From: Amycolatopsis roodepoortensis
GTDB lineage: Bacteria; Actinomycetota; Actinomycetes; Mycobacteriales; Pseudonocardiaceae
NCBI RefSeq assembly: GCF_014873915.1
Contig: NZ_JADBEJ010000008.1
Coordinates: 1-64,000, forward strand
Direction of reading: 5' to 3'
DNA: 64,000 nucleotides
Shown: positions 42,910 through 52,010 of the stretch, one piece after another
Numbering within the stretch: position 1 is the stretch's first letter
How the letters are laid out: every line of letters begins with the position of its first letter
Translations under genes and position numbers: made by a program
The notes under the pieces: model-generated
Told to the model about the DNA's origin: nothing
Seen by the model: the letters and a program-made list of their open reading frames with translations, nothing else
Databases searched by the model: none

Positions 42910-45507
42910 TCAGTCGACCCGCGTGACCGTCAGTGCCTCCGACGCCTCCTGGGCCGGGATGTCCACCCGCACCGTGTCGCCGTCCCGGATCTCACCGGCC
43001 AGCAGCTGTTTCGCCAGCTTGTCGCCGATCGCCGACTGCACGAGCCGCCGCAGCGGCCGCGCACCGTAGATCGGGTCGAAGCCGTTCAGCGCGAGCCACT
43101 CGCGGGCCCCGTCGGTGACCTCCAGCGTCAGGCGGCGCCGCGACAGCCGCGCGGCGAGCCGCTCGATCTGGATGTCCACAATGGACGTCAGCTCGTCGGT
43201 GCCCAGCGCGTGGAAGACCACGATGTCGTCCAGCCGGTTCAGGAACTCCGGTTTGAACTGCCGCTGCACCACCGACATCACCGCGTCGTTGCGCTGACGC
43301 TCTTCGAGCGACGGATCGGCGATGGCCTGCGAGCCGAGGTTCGACGTCAGCACCAGGATCGTGTTGCGGAAATCGACCGTGCGGCCCTGGCCGTCGGTGA
43401 GGCGTCCGTCGTCGAGCACCTGCAGCAGCACGTCGAACACGTCCGGGTGCGCCTTCTCGACCTCGTCCAGCAGCACCACCGAATATGGCCGCCTGCGCAC
43501 CGACTCGGTCAGCTGGCCGCCCTGGTCGTAGCCGACGTAGCCCGGAGGCGCCCCGACCAGGCGCGCCACCGAATGCTTCTCGGCGTACTCGCTCATGTCG
43601 ATCCGCAGCATCGCGCGCTCGTCGTCGAACAGGAACTCGGCCAGCGCCTTCGCCAGCTCGGTCTTGCCGACACCGGTCGGGCCGAGGAACAGGAACGAAC
43701 CGGTCGGGCGGTCGGGGTCGGCGACGCCGGCCCTGGTGCGGCGCACCGCGTCCGAGACGACCTGCACGGCCTCCTTCTGCCCGACGACCCGCTTGCCGAG
43801 CTCCTCCTCCATCCGGAGCAGCTTGCCCGTCTCGCCTTCCAGCAGCCGCCCGGCCGGGATGCCGGTCCACGCGCTGACCACGTCGGCGACGTCGTCCGCG
43901 CCGACCTCTTCCTTGAGCATGACGTTCTGCTGGCTGACCTCGCTGGCCGCGGTCGCGGCCTCGAACTCCTTCTCCAGCGCGGGAATCCGGCCGTAGCGGA
44001 GTTCGGCGGCCTTGCCGAGATCGCCGTCGCGTTCGGCGCGTTCGGACTCGCCGCGCAGCTGCTCCAGCTGCTCCTGAAGTTCGCGGACGCGTTCGATCGA
44101 GCCCTTTTCGTTCTGCCAGCGCGCGGTCAGCGCCGTCAGCGTCTCCCGCTTCTCGGCCAGTTCCGAACGCAGCGCGGCGAGGCGTTCCTTGGAGGCGGCG
44201 TCGTCCTCTTTGGACAGCGCCATCTCCTCGATCTCCATCCGCCGCACGGCGCGCTCGACCTCGTCGATCTCGACGGGCCGCGAGTCGATCTCCATGCGGA
44301 GCTTCGACGCGGCCTCGTCGACCAGGTCGATCGCCTTGTCCGGCAGGAACCGGGCGGTGATGTAGCGGTCGGACAGGGTCGCGGCGGCGACCAGCGCGGC
44401 GTCGGTGATGCGCACACCGTGGTGCACCTCGTACCGTTCCTTGAGCCCGCGCAGGATGCCGATGGTGTCCTCAGTGGACGGTTCGCCGACCAGCACCTGC
44501 TGGAAGCGCCGCTCCAGCGCGGCGTCCTTCTCGATGTGCTGGCGGTACTCGTCGAGCGTGGTCGCGCCGACCATCCGCAGCTCACCGCGGGCGAGCATCG
44601 GTTTGATCATGTTGCCCGCGTCCATCGCGCCCTCACCGGTCGCGCCGGCGCCGACGATGGTGTGCAGCTCGTCGATGAACGTGACGACCTCGCCCGCGGA
44701 GTCGGTGATCTCCTTGAGCACGGCCTTCAGCCGCTCTTCGAACTCACCGCGGAACTTGGCGCCAGCGACCATCGAGCCGAGGTCCAGCGCCACCACGCGC
44801 TTCCCGCGCAGCGACTCCGGCACGTCACCGGCGACGATGCGCTGGGCGAGCCCTTCGACGATGGCCGTCTTGCCGACGCCGGGTTCGCCGATCAGCACCG
44901 GGTTGTTCTTGGTGCGGCGCGAGAGCACCTGCACCACGCGGCGGATCTCGGTGTCGCGGCCGATCACCGGGTCCAGCTCGCCGGCGCGGGCGCGCTCGGT
45001 CAGGTCGACGCCGTACTTCTCCAGCGCCTTGAACGTGCTTTCGGGATCCGCGCTGGTGATCCGCGCGGAGCCGCGCACCTTGGCGAACGCCTCGCGCAGC
45101 GCGTCGGGGGTGGCTCCGTGCCGCTTGAGCAGCTCGGCCACCGGCCCGCCTTCGGTGGCGAGGCCGACGAGGAGATGCTCCGTCGAGACGTACTCGTCGC
45201 CGAGCTCGGTCGCGAGCTTCTGGGCGTGCGTCAGCGCCTTGACCGCGTTCGTGTCGAACTGCGGGCTCGACACGGTGGCGCCCGTCGCCGACGGCAGCGC
45301 CGCGATCAGCGGCTCCAGCTCCTTGTGCACCTGCGCCGGATCGGCCCCGACCGCGGTCAGCAGCGGTGCGGTGAGCCCCTCACCCTGCGCCAGCAGGGCG
45401 CCGAGCAGGTGCGCGGCCGCCACGTGCGGGTTGCCCGCCATCGTGGCCGCCTGCGCCGCCGACGAGATCGCCTGCTGGGTCTTCGTGGTCGGGTTGAAAG
45501 CGTCCAT
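42910..45507 (-). CDS. clpB: ATP-dependent disaggregase ClpB
   Basis: This 865-residue Hsp100 chaperone rescues aggregated proteins with DnaK. Domains in order: Clp-N repeats (about 1-145), AAA1 with Walker A GEPGVGKT (207-214) and FIDELHT, the coiled-coil middle domain (about 405-520, Glu/Arg-rich), AAA2 with GPTGVGKT and VVLLDEVEKAH, and the C-terminal small domain. Length is normal. GAGGTGAGGG precedes the ATG. A HAIR box 57 bp upstream puts it under HspR, together with dnaK in this window. Confidence 0.97.
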   Translation of the reverse strand: MDAFNPTTKTQQAISSAAQAATMAGNPHVAAAHLLGALLAQGEGLTAPLLTAVGADPAQVHKELEPLIAALPSATGATVSSPQFDTNAVKALTHAQKLATELGDEYVSTEHLLVGLATEGGPVAELLKRHGATPDALREAFAKVRGSARITSADPESTFKALEKYGVDLTERARAGELDPVIGRDTEIRRVVQVLSRRTKNNPVLIGEPGVGKTAIVEGLAQRIVAGDVPESLRGKRVVALDLGSMVAGAKFRGEFEERLKAVLKEITDSAGEVVTFIDELHTIVGAGATGEGAMDAGNMIKPMLARGELRMVGATTLDEYRQHIEKDAALERRFQQVLVGEPSTEDTIGILRGLKERYEVHHGVRITDAALVAAATLSDRYITARFLPDKAIDLVDEAASKLRMEIDSRPVEIDEVERAVRRMEIEEMALSKEDDAASKERLAALRSELAEKRETLTALTARWQNEKGSIERVRELQEQLEQLRGESERAERDGDLGKAAELRYGRIPALEKEFEAATAASEVSQQNVMLKEEVGADDVADVVSAWTGIPAGRLLEGETGKLLRMEEELGKRVVGQKEAVQVVSDAVRRTRAGVADPDRPTGSFLFLGPTGVGKTELAKALAEFLFDDERAMLRIDMSEYAEKHSVARLVGAPPGYVGYDQGGQLTESVRRRPYSVVLLDEVEKAHPDVFDVLLQVLDDGRLTDGQGRTVDFRNTILVLTSNLGSQAIADPSLEERQRNDAVMSVVQRQFKPEFLNRLDDIVVFHALGTDELTSIVDIQIERLAARLSRRRLTLEVTDGAREWLALNGFDPIYGARPLRRLVQSAIGDKLAKQLLAGEIRDGDTVRVDIPAQEASEALTVTRVD

Positions 45508-45563
45508 CCCTCACCTCGTACTAGGTCGTGCAAAAGCTTGTCGACAGGTACAACGTCAGCAAA

Positions 45564-45584
45564 GTTGAGTCTGTTCCGCTCAAC
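45564..45584. promoter_or_regulatory. HAIR box upstream of clpB
   Basis: GTTGAGT-N7-GCTCAAC is an inverted repeat matching the HspR site CTTGAGT-N7-ACTCAAG, with one changed base in each half. It lies 57 bp before the clpB start, inside its promoter region. Confidence 0.82.
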
Positions 45585-45595
45585 CTTGAAAAGTT

Positions 45596-46780
45596 TCAGC
45601 CCCCGGTCGGGGAGACCGCCTCCGCGGGCAGACGCGGGCCCACCCGGCCGAGGCCGACCACGGCCGCACAGGCGCACGCGGCCACGAGCACCCACGGGAT
45701 CCAGACTGCCACGGAGAACAGCGCCACGACGGCCGGAGCGATCACCGCCGCGAGCGTGAACGCGTACTGGAACGCCGCCAGATACCGGCCTCGCGCCTCC
45801 GGCGGCGCCGCGGCTTCGGCCAGCGCCCCGGACCGCGGGCCGAACGCGAGATCGCCCGCGGCCAGCACGAGGGTCGCGCCGAGCAGGTAAACCGGCTGGA
45901 AGACCTTGGGCACGAACACCACCACGAGGCACGCCAGGCACCACACCGCGAACAACGCCGAGCCCGCGCGCATGGCGGCGATCCGGGTCAGCTTCCGGGT
46001 GAGCCGCAGCCCGACGACTCCACCCAGACTGGTGACGACGGTGAGCAGCGCGATGATCGCGCCGGGAAGCCATCGAGGCCCCTGCAACGCGTTGAAGACG
46101 TACACCGGCATCCCGATGAGGAAGAAGTCCATCGTGAGCGCGAACAGCCCGCTGAACACGATGAGCGCCAGGTACGGACGGTTCCGCCAGACCCGCGCGG
46201 GCCTTGAGCAGCGCCGCGGGTGCCGCGGGGCGGGTGCGACCAGCGTCGAAAGGATGGCCGCGGCGACGACGAAGGTCGCGACGTCGACCATCACGGCGAC
46301 GTACAGACCTTCGCGCCCGATCCACACCAGGAGCCCGGCCGCCGCGAGCCCGCCCAGCCCGAAGCCGGCGGAGCGCACCATCGCGGCTTCGGCGAACGGC
46401 CGGTCCTTCGGCCCTTCGCCCGCGACGTCGGCGATGAGCGAGAACTGCGAGCTGTAGAACAGCTGCTGCCCGGCCGCGAGCATGACGGACGCGCCGACGA
46501 CCCCGGCGAACCCGTCGGCCAGCAGGAAGGCGCTCGCTCCGGCGGCCTGCAGCACGTGGGAGCAGATCATCACCGTCCGCGGGCCGATCAGGTCGACGAG
46601 GCGCCCCGCGATGGCCGGGACGAGCAGACCGGCGAACGCACCGAGAGTGACCGCGGTCCCCGCCTGGGCGAGGGGCAGACCCACCACACGGATGACGAAG
46701 ACCAGCCCGAGCGGAAGGAAAAGTCCCGAGCCGAAGTTGTCGATTCCCAAGGCGACCAGCAACGCGACCCGGTTACGCAC
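45596..46780 (-). CDS. MFS transporter (12-helix)
   Basis: This 394-residue permease has about twelve helices. IAGRLVDLIGPRTVM is motif A and ALGIDNFGSGLFLPLGLVFV is helix 1. A short cytoplasmic loop follows helix 6. Substrate unknown. The start is GTG 46780. It shares a strand and short gaps with the MarR gene upstream and clpB downstream; MarR may regulate it. The stop lies 11 bp before the HAIR box, so readthrough into clpB is possible. Confidence 0.88.
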   Translation of the reverse strand: MRNRVALLVALGIDNFGSGLFLPLGLVFVIRVVGLPLAQAGTAVTLGAFAGLLVPAIAGRLVDLIGPRTVMICSHVLQAAGASAFLLADGFAGVVGASVMLAAGQQLFYSSQFSLIADVAGEGPKDRPFAEAAMVRSAGFGLGGLAAAGLLVWIGREGLYVAVMVDVATFVVAAAILSTLVAPAPRHPRRCSRPARVWRNRPYLALIVFSGLFALTMDFFLIGMPVYVFNALQGPRWLPGAIIALLTVVTSLGGVVGLRLTRKLTRIAAMRAGSALFAVWCLACLVVVFVPKVFQPVYLLGATLVLAAGDLAFGPRSGALAEAAAPPEARGRYLAAFQYAFTLAAVIAPAVVALFSVAVWIPWVLVAACACAAVVGLGRVGPRLPAEAVSPTGG

Positions 46781-46855
46781 CGATACGACGCTACCGGCGT
46801 CACGGCGCTACGAAAGGTCCGTTCAGTCAAGACCGGCGGGTAGGAACGGCCGCCG

Positions 46856-47320
46856 TCAAACGTCGCAGGTCCGGACGGACAGGGCCGCGCGGACGTCGGC
46901 GTTCATCTCCGCCAGCCGCGTGGTCAGCTCGAGGACCTTTTCGTCGTCCCAGTCACCGAGCGCACGCTCCATGAACTCCAGATATCCGGCCCTCCTGCGG
47001 CCCAGTTCCGCGCGCCCGCGCTCGGAGATGCTGATGATCGACGCTCGACCGTCCTCGGGCGCCGGACGGCGGTCCACCATGCCCGCCGCGGACAGCTGGG
47101 AGATTTGACGACTGATGACCGAAAGGTCCACAAAGCGTCGTTTGGCCAATTCGGAAGGCCGTGCCTCGCCGTGCTTCGCCAGATCCGACAGCAGCATCGC
47201 GGCCGCCGGGTGCAGACCGGGGTCGTCCTGCCAGGCCTGCATTATCCAGGCGTGCTGCAACTGGGAGGCGGCCTTCAACTCACGCATCAGTTCGACTCTG
47301 GCGTCGTCTGCGGAGCTCAT
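46856..47320 (-). CDS. MarR family regulator
   Basis: This 154-residue winged-helix protein has RPSELAKRRFVDLSVISRQISQLSAAGMVDRR as its HTH and EDGRASIISISERG as the wing. ATG 47320 has a good GGAGGGA upstream. It lies 75 bp before the MFS gene on the same strand and faces the flavohemoglobin gene, so it may control one or both. Confidence 0.88.
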   Translation of the reverse strand: MSSADDARVELMRELKAASQLQHAWIMQAWQDDPGLHPAAAMLLSDLAKHGEARPSELAKRRFVDLSVISRQISQLSAAGMVDRRPAPEDGRASIISISERGRAELGRRRAGYLEFMERALGDWDDEKVLELTTRLAEMNADVRAALSVRTCDV

Positions 47321-47337
47321 CGGTCCCTCCTGGCTAC

Positions 47338-47350
47338 TTGTACAATACAA
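47338..47350. promoter_or_regulatory. MarR-type palindrome TTGTA-CAA-TACAA
   Basis: It lies 17 bp before the marR start codon, at its promoter and ribosome site. The rest of the 270-bp gap to the flavohemoglobin gene shows no clear repeat. Confidence 0.5.
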
Positions 47351-47590
47351 CTTTATTCGGCGACACTTGCGTAAGACAACTATTTACCTCGTGAGATCGC
47401 CCACTGCCGACCGGTTTCGAGTACACCCGTCCGGAGCAACGATGCGGGCAAAAGGGCTCTCGGCGGCTAGTCTCGCGAACGAGCCGGAATGAGCCGACCG
47501 GCCCGACAGCCACTGACCGGAGAGGTGAATGATCCGTGAATTCTTCTCCAGTGGTCCCTCGTTCGTGAATCTGGGGAACCTTCTTCCGGC

Positions 47591-48796
47591 ATGCGCTACC
47601 CGATCAGCGACTCCCAGCCCGTGACGGCCGACGCGGTCAGCCCGGTCCCGCGGTCCTCGGCGCCGCGCGAAGCCCCGCCCGCGGTGACCGCGATGGTGCG
47701 GCTCATCCGGGACACCTGGGCGAAGTCGGAGCCCTTCATCCCGGAGATCTCCCAGTTCTTCTACGGGATGCTGTTCACCCTCGCACCGGCGACCCGCGAC
47801 TTCTTCCCGATCAACATGGAGGTCCAGCGCGGCAGGCTGGTCCGCGCGCTCGTCCACATCGTGCAGATGGTCGACCGGCCCGACGACCTGGTGCCGTTCC
47901 TGACCCAGCTCGGCCGCGACCACCGCAAGTTCGGCGTCATCCCGCGGCATTACGAGGCCGTCGGCACCGCGCTGCTCGCCTCGCTCAAGAACCACCTCGG
48001 TCCGGACTGGACACCCGAGGTCGAACGGGCCTGGGCGGAGGCGTTCACCATCGTCGCCCGCGCGATGCAGGAGGCCGCCGCGGCCGACGTCAACCCGGCG
48101 TCCTGGTCGGCCACCGTGCTCGAACACCGGCGGCTCACCTGGGATCTCGCCCTGGTCCGCGTCCAGCCCGAATTCCCGGTGCCGTACCAGCCCGGTCAGT
48201 ACATGAGCGTCGAAGTACCGCAGCGGCCACGGCTCTGGCGTTACCTGTCGCCGGCGAACGCGCCGCGCGAGGACGGCGGCATCGAGTTCCACGTGCGCGC
48301 CGTCGACGGCGGCTGGGTGTCGCGCGCCATCGTCAGCCACACGCAGCCCGGCGACGTCTGGCGGCTGGGCCCGCCGCTCGGCAGGCTTTCGGTCGACCGG
48401 ACCGACGGCCGCGACGTCCTGATGATCGCCGGCGGCACCGGCGTCGCGCCGCTGCGCGCCATCCTGGACGACCTCGCGCAGTGGGGCGAGAACCCGAAGG
48501 TCCAGTTGTTCTACGGCGGACCGTCGCGTGAGGACCTTTACGACCTCGACGAGTTGCGCGCCCTCGCGGCCACCAACCCGTGGCTCACCGTGACCCCGGT
48601 GGTCGAACGCGGTGAAGAGGCTCCCGGCTGCGTGCAGGGCACGCTCGCGGAAGCCGTTACCCAGCAAGGATCCTGGCCGGGTCACCGGATCCTCGTCGCC
48701 GGTTCGCCCGCGATGATCCGCGCGACGGTGTCCCGGATGCTGGTCGCCGGCAGCGCGCTGGACCAGATCGCGTACGACCCGTTCACCATCGACTAG
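47591..48796 (+). CDS. Type II flavohemoglobin (globin + FAD/NAD reductase), copy 1
   Basis: This 401-residue protein has a globin domain at about 30-165 with FFPINMEVQRGRLVRAL and the heme-binding His in GRDHRKFGVIPRHYEAVG. The reductase module follows at about 170-400 (YQPGQYMSVEVPQRP; RYLSP at the FAD site; MIAGGTGVAPLRAIL for NAD; YDPFTID at the end). The FAD motif is not the RxYS of classic nitric-oxide dioxygenases. This fits the divergent type II group, of which M. tuberculosis Rv0385, next to clpB, is an example from memory. Its electron donor is uncertain. Confidence 0.88.
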   Translation: MRYPISDSQPVTADAVSPVPRSSAPREAPPAVTAMVRLIRDTWAKSEPFIPEISQFFYGMLFTLAPATRDFFPINMEVQRGRLVRALVHIVQMVDRPDDLVPFLTQLGRDHRKFGVIPRHYEAVGTALLASLKNHLGPDWTPEVERAWAEAFTIVARAMQEAAAADVNPASWSATVLEHRRLTWDLALVRVQPEFPVPYQPGQYMSVEVPQRPRLWRYLSPANAPREDGGIEFHVRAVDGGWVSRAIVSHTQPGDVWRLGPPLGRLSVDRTDGRDVLMIAGGTGVAPLRAILDDLAQWGENPKVQLFYGGPSREDLYDLDELRALAATNPWLTVTPVVERGEEAPGCVQGTLAEAVTQQGSWPGHRILVAGSPAMIRATVSRMLVAGSALDQIAYDPFTID

Positions 48797-49091
48797 CAAT
48801 TCGATTCCGCAATGGTGTTCAGCCGCGTTACGTGACCCCGTAATCACGGAGAAAAACCCACCCGATCGGCGGATCACGGTTTCGTCCAGGCCTGGCGAAA
48901 ACCACTGGTGAACAAGGGAAATCCGGCCTGCTTGATCACCTTTACTTAGTGCCAGACGGGGTTGACGGCGCGTATATCGTTTGCTCCGTTCGAGCGGGAA
49001 ACAACCATTCTTGGATCCTTTCGCGACGTTCGGGCATACAGTCGGGAACCCGCGGGGGAACACGAGCACGATGACATCGGGTCTGGAGAAT
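48797..49091. other. Gap between the two flavohemoglobin genes
   Basis: About 295 bp hold no convincing gene. Near its start CCGCGTTACG and CGTAATCACGG (48823-48849) form an imperfect stem that may end the first transcript. TTGACG at 48963 is a possible -35 element, but no matching -10 is clear. Several in-frame start codons for the second gene lie at its right end. Confidence 0.45.
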
Positions 49092-50333
49092 ATGCCCGAT
49101 CCAACTGGAGAAAATCGTTCACCCATGACTGCCGAAACCGTGAAATACGAGCATCCACCGAGTCCGTCGAGATCTTCACCGCTTCCCGTCCCGCCCTTGA
49201 TCGAAACGCCGTCGGCGGACAAGACCGTCGAGATGGCCAAGCTCGTCAGGGAGAGTTTCGCCGCCGTCGAAACGAAGGCCGAGGAGTTGTCCCAGTACTT
49301 CTACGGCGTGCTCTTCTCCGTTTCTCCGGACGCCAGGGCATTGTTCCCGATCAACATGGCCACGCAGCGAAATCGTTTGCTGCGCGCACTCGTCTACGTC
49401 GTCCAGATGGTGGACCGGCCCGACGAACTGGCCACGTTCCTCGGGCAACTCGGCCGGGACCACCGCAAGTTCGATGTCCTCGGCCGTCATTACGACGCCG
49501 TCGGCGTCGCGCTGATCGCCGCGCTCAAAAGGTTCCTGAAGGACGACTGGACGCCGGAGCTGGAAGACGCCTGGGTCACCGCGTACGGCGTCATCTCGAA
49601 GAACATGCGCGAGGCCGCGGGCAAGGAGATCGGGCCCGCGTGGTGGAAGGCGACCGTCGTCGAGCACCGTCTCGTCACCCGCGACGTCGCCGTGATCAAG
49701 GTGCGCACCGAGCAGCCGCTCCTGTACCGCGCCGGTGGTTACGTCAGCGTCGAAGTCCCGCAACGGCCGCGGATGTGGCGGTACTTCTCGCCCGCCACCG
49801 CGCCGCACGACGACGGGACGATCGAGTTCCACGTGCACGCCGTGCGCGGCGGCTGGGTCTCCCGCGCGATCGTCCACCACACCCGGCCCGGTGACGTCTG
49901 GCGGCTCGGCCCGTCGCTCGGCGCGCTTTCGGTGCACCACACGGAAAGCCGTCCGCTGCTGATGATCGGCGGCGGCACCGGTGTCGCGCCGCTGCTCGCC
50001 CTGCTCGACGACATGTCGCGCTGGAAGAACAACCCTCCGGTGCACCTGTTCTTCGGCGGCCGCCGACCGGAAGACCTCTACGCCCTCGACGAGCTCCGCG
50101 GACTGACCGTCACCTGTCCTTGGCTGACGGTGACCCCGGTGACCGAGGAAGGCACCATCGCCGGCGGCGACCGCGGCACGCTGGCCACGGCGGTCACCCA
50201 GCGCGGCGCCTGGAAGGACCGCGACGTGTACGTCGCCGGGTCGCCGTCGATGATCCGGGCGACGATCGCGAAACTGCTCGCCGCGGGTACGGATCTGGCG
50301 CGGATCAAGTACGACCCCTTCACCCTGGACTGA
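49092..50333 (+). CDS. Type II flavohemoglobin, copy 2
   Basis: This 413-residue paralogue of the preceding gene has the same order: a disordered head, globin domain (FFYGVLFSVSPDARALFPINM-like; heme His in GRDHRKFDVLGRHYDAVG), then reductase (RYFSPATAP at FAD, MIGGGTGVAPLLALL at NAD, YDPFTLD at the end). ATG 49092 has GGAG 5 bp upstream; ATG 49071 and 49125 are in frame. Two copies in tandem imply duplication and perhaps different donors or regulation. No transmembrane segment is present. Confidence 0.86.
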   Translation: MPDPTGENRSPMTAETVKYEHPPSPSRSSPLPVPPLIETPSADKTVEMAKLVRESFAAVETKAEELSQYFYGVLFSVSPDARALFPINMATQRNRLLRALVYVVQMVDRPDELATFLGQLGRDHRKFDVLGRHYDAVGVALIAALKRFLKDDWTPELEDAWVTAYGVISKNMREAAGKEIGPAWWKATVVEHRLVTRDVAVIKVRTEQPLLYRAGGYVSVEVPQRPRMWRYFSPATAPHDDGTIEFHVHAVRGGWVSRAIVHHTRPGDVWRLGPSLGALSVHHTESRPLLMIGGGTGVAPLLALLDDMSRWKNNPPVHLFFGGRRPEDLYALDELRGLTVTCPWLTVTPVTEEGTIAGGDRGTLATAVTQRGAWKDRDVYVAGSPSMIRATIAKLLAAGTDLARIKYDPFTLD

Positions 50334-50493
50334 GCCGGTACGCCGTTCGTATTAGGCCGATCGGCTGTTCCACCTGGGCTCGACGCAGCAGTAGGTCAGT
50401 GAATCATTGACCGCGGTCACCGGCGGATTTATGGTCTAGACCACATTGCTCCCCCTCACGGGAACACCGTCGTTCCATCCCCCAGGAGCCGGC

Positions 50494-51246
50494 ATGACCG
50501 TCAAACGCAAGCTCGTGGCAGCCGCCGCCGGTGCGATCCTCGCCCCGATCGCCATCGTCGCCATTCCCCAGGTGGCCAGCGCCCACGGCTACGTGCTGTC
50601 CCCGCCCAGCCGCCAGGCGAACTGCGCCCAGGGCAAGGTCTCCGGCTGCGGCGCGATCGTCTACGAACCGCAGAGCGTCGAGGGTCCGAAGGGGCTCCGC
50701 AGCTGCAACGGCGGCCTTCCCGGATTCGCCGAGCTCAACGACGAATCGAAGCCGTGGCCCGCCGCGCCGGTCGGCAACAGCGTGACCTTCAACTGGAAGT
50801 TCACCGCCTACCACCGGACCACGAACTACGAGTACTACATCGGTGGCACCAAGATCGCCGACATCAGTGGGAACAACTCCGCGCCGAAGGACCCGACGTC
50901 GCACACGGTGAGCCTGGCCGGCTTCAGCGGCCGCCAGAAGGTGCTGGCCATCTGGAACATCGCGGACACGCCGATGGCCTTCTACAGCTGCATCGACCTG
51001 CAGATCGGTGGCGGCAACCCGCCGACCACCAGCAACCCGCCGACCACGTCGAACCCGCCCACGACGTCCAATCCGCCCACCAGCACCACCAACCCGCCCG
51101 CCGGTGGCACCTGGGCGGCCGGGACGTCCTACACGGTCGGCAGCACGGTGACCTACGGCGGCGCCACCTACCGGTGCCAGATGGCGCATACGGCGATCCA
51201 AGGCTGGGAACCGCCGAACACCCCCGCGCTGTGGACTCGGCAGTGA
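50494..51246 (+). CDS. Secreted AA10 lytic polysaccharide monooxygenase with CBM5/12
   Basis: This 250-residue copper enzyme cleaves crystalline chitin or cellulose oxidatively outside the cell. The signal peptide ends VASA|H, so the mature N-terminus is His31, the first ligand of the copper brace; His107 in FTAYHRTTNYEYY is the second. A linker of repeated TTSNPP units leads to a C-terminal chitin-binding module (GTSYTVGSTVTYGGATYRC, GWEPPNTPALW). GGAG precedes ATG 50494. The last codons overlap the DUF305 gene. Confidence 0.93.
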   Translation: MTVKRKLVAAAAGAILAPIAIVAIPQVASAHGYVLSPPSRQANCAQGKVSGCGAIVYEPQSVEGPKGLRSCNGGLPGFAELNDESKPWPAAPVGNSVTFNWKFTAYHRTTNYEYYIGGTKIADISGNNSAPKDPTSHTVSLAGFSGRQKVLAIWNIADTPMAFYSCIDLQIGGGNPPTTSNPPTTSNPPTTSNPPTSTTNPPAGGTWAAGTSYTVGSTVTYGGATYRCQMAHTAIQGWEPPNTPALWTRQ

Positions 51247-51839
51247 AGCTGGCCCTCGTTCTCGTCGCCGGTCTCGTGGCCCTCGCGGGCTGCGGGGCCG
51301 GCGACGGCTCACCGACCAACGCCGGCGCCCCGATTTCCCCGGTTCCCCAGTCGGCGGCGGCATCCGCGCAGTACAACGACGCCGACGTGATGTTCCTGCA
51401 GATGATGATCGCCCACAACGACCAGGGCGTGGAGATCGTCAAGCTGGTGAAGACCAAGCAGGGGCAGAAGCAGGAGCTGACGAATCTCGCGGCCGCCATC
51501 GAGGCGACGCAGCAGACCGAGACCACCGACATGCGGAACTGGCTGAAGGCCTGGGGCAAACCCGAGACGGGTTCGGCGGATCCGCACGCGCACCACCATC
51601 ACGGTGGCGACGGGCTCACCGACAAGGGGCTGCTCGAAGCACTGTCCAAAAAGGATGGTGCGGAGTTCAGCCTCGACTTCGCCGACATCTTCGTCGCGCA
51701 TCAGCACAACGGGGTCGCGCTGGCGAGGACCGAGCTGAAGGACGGCAAGAACCCGGAGGCGAAGGCGCTGGCCCAGCGGATCATGGACTCGCGCACCGGC
51801 GAGGTCCAGCAGATCCGGACCCTGGTGCCCGGCCAGTGA
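51243..51839 (+). CDS. DUF305 lipoprotein coupled to the LPMO
   Basis: This 198-residue lipoprotein has a lipobox LALAGC near residue 17 and a DUF305 domain: NDADVMFLQMMIAHNDQGVEIV and FADIFVAHQHNGVALART, which are paired Asp/His helices. A DPHAHHHHGGD segment sits between the two halves. The GTG overlaps the LPMO stop (GTGA), so the two are translated together. DUF305 proteins are often found near metal-handling genes, so a copper role for the LPMO is attractive but unproven. Confidence 0.88.
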   Translation: MKLALVLVAGLVALAGCGAGDGSPTNAGAPISPVPQSAAASAQYNDADVMFLQMMIAHNDQGVEIVKLVKTKQGQKQELTNLAAAIEATQQTETTDMRNWLKAWGKPETGSADPHAHHHHGGDGLTDKGLLEALSKKDGAEFSLDFADIFVAHQHNGVALARTELKDGKNPEAKALAQRIMDSRTGEVQQIRTLVPGQ

Positions 51840-51840
51840 C

Positions 51841-51862
51841 GCGTTCAGTCCTCTGAATGCGG
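51841..51862 (+). repeat. Single 22-bp unit of the TTTAGTCCTCTGAATGCGG family
   Basis: It reads GCGTTCAGTCCTCTGAATGC with GG following, one base from the consensus, and lies directly after the DUF305 stop. Confidence 0.72.
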
Positions 51863-51876
51863 GGCTGGACGTCGTG

Positions 51877-52008
51877 TCGCGTGATCGAACGCGTAACTCG
51901 CGTGATCGAAGCCGTCATTCGCGTGATTGAAGCCGTAACTCGTGAGTTACGGCTTCAATCACGCTTGTGACGTGCTCAGTCACGCGAGTTACGCGTTCGA
52001 TCACGCGA
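51877..52008. repeat. Nested inverted array of 21-bp repeats
   Basis: Three 21-bp direct repeats at 51878-51898, 51899-51919 and 51920-51940 begin CGCGTGATCGAA or CGCGTGATTGAA. They are followed by inverted copies at 51944-51964 (21 bp, perfect to repeat 3) and 51980-52008 (29 bp, perfect to 51877-51905). The result is an inner hairpin within an outer stem. It lies between convergent DUF305 and hspR genes. No other copy was seen in the window. Confidence 0.85.
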
Positions 52009-52010
52009 GA

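Noticed and set aside
42868..45759. A 963-residue open frame antisense to clpB
   Set aside because: It has low-complexity Leu/Arg/Asp-rich composition and lies over an intact, well-known gene.
51012..51100. A tandem DNA repeat in the LPMO gene
   Set aside because: It encodes the TTSNPP linker between the catalytic and chitin-binding domains, which is normal for such enzymes.
51877..52008. A CRISPR array
   Set aside because: The direct repeats are contiguous without spacers, the remaining copies are inverted, and no cas gene is present.
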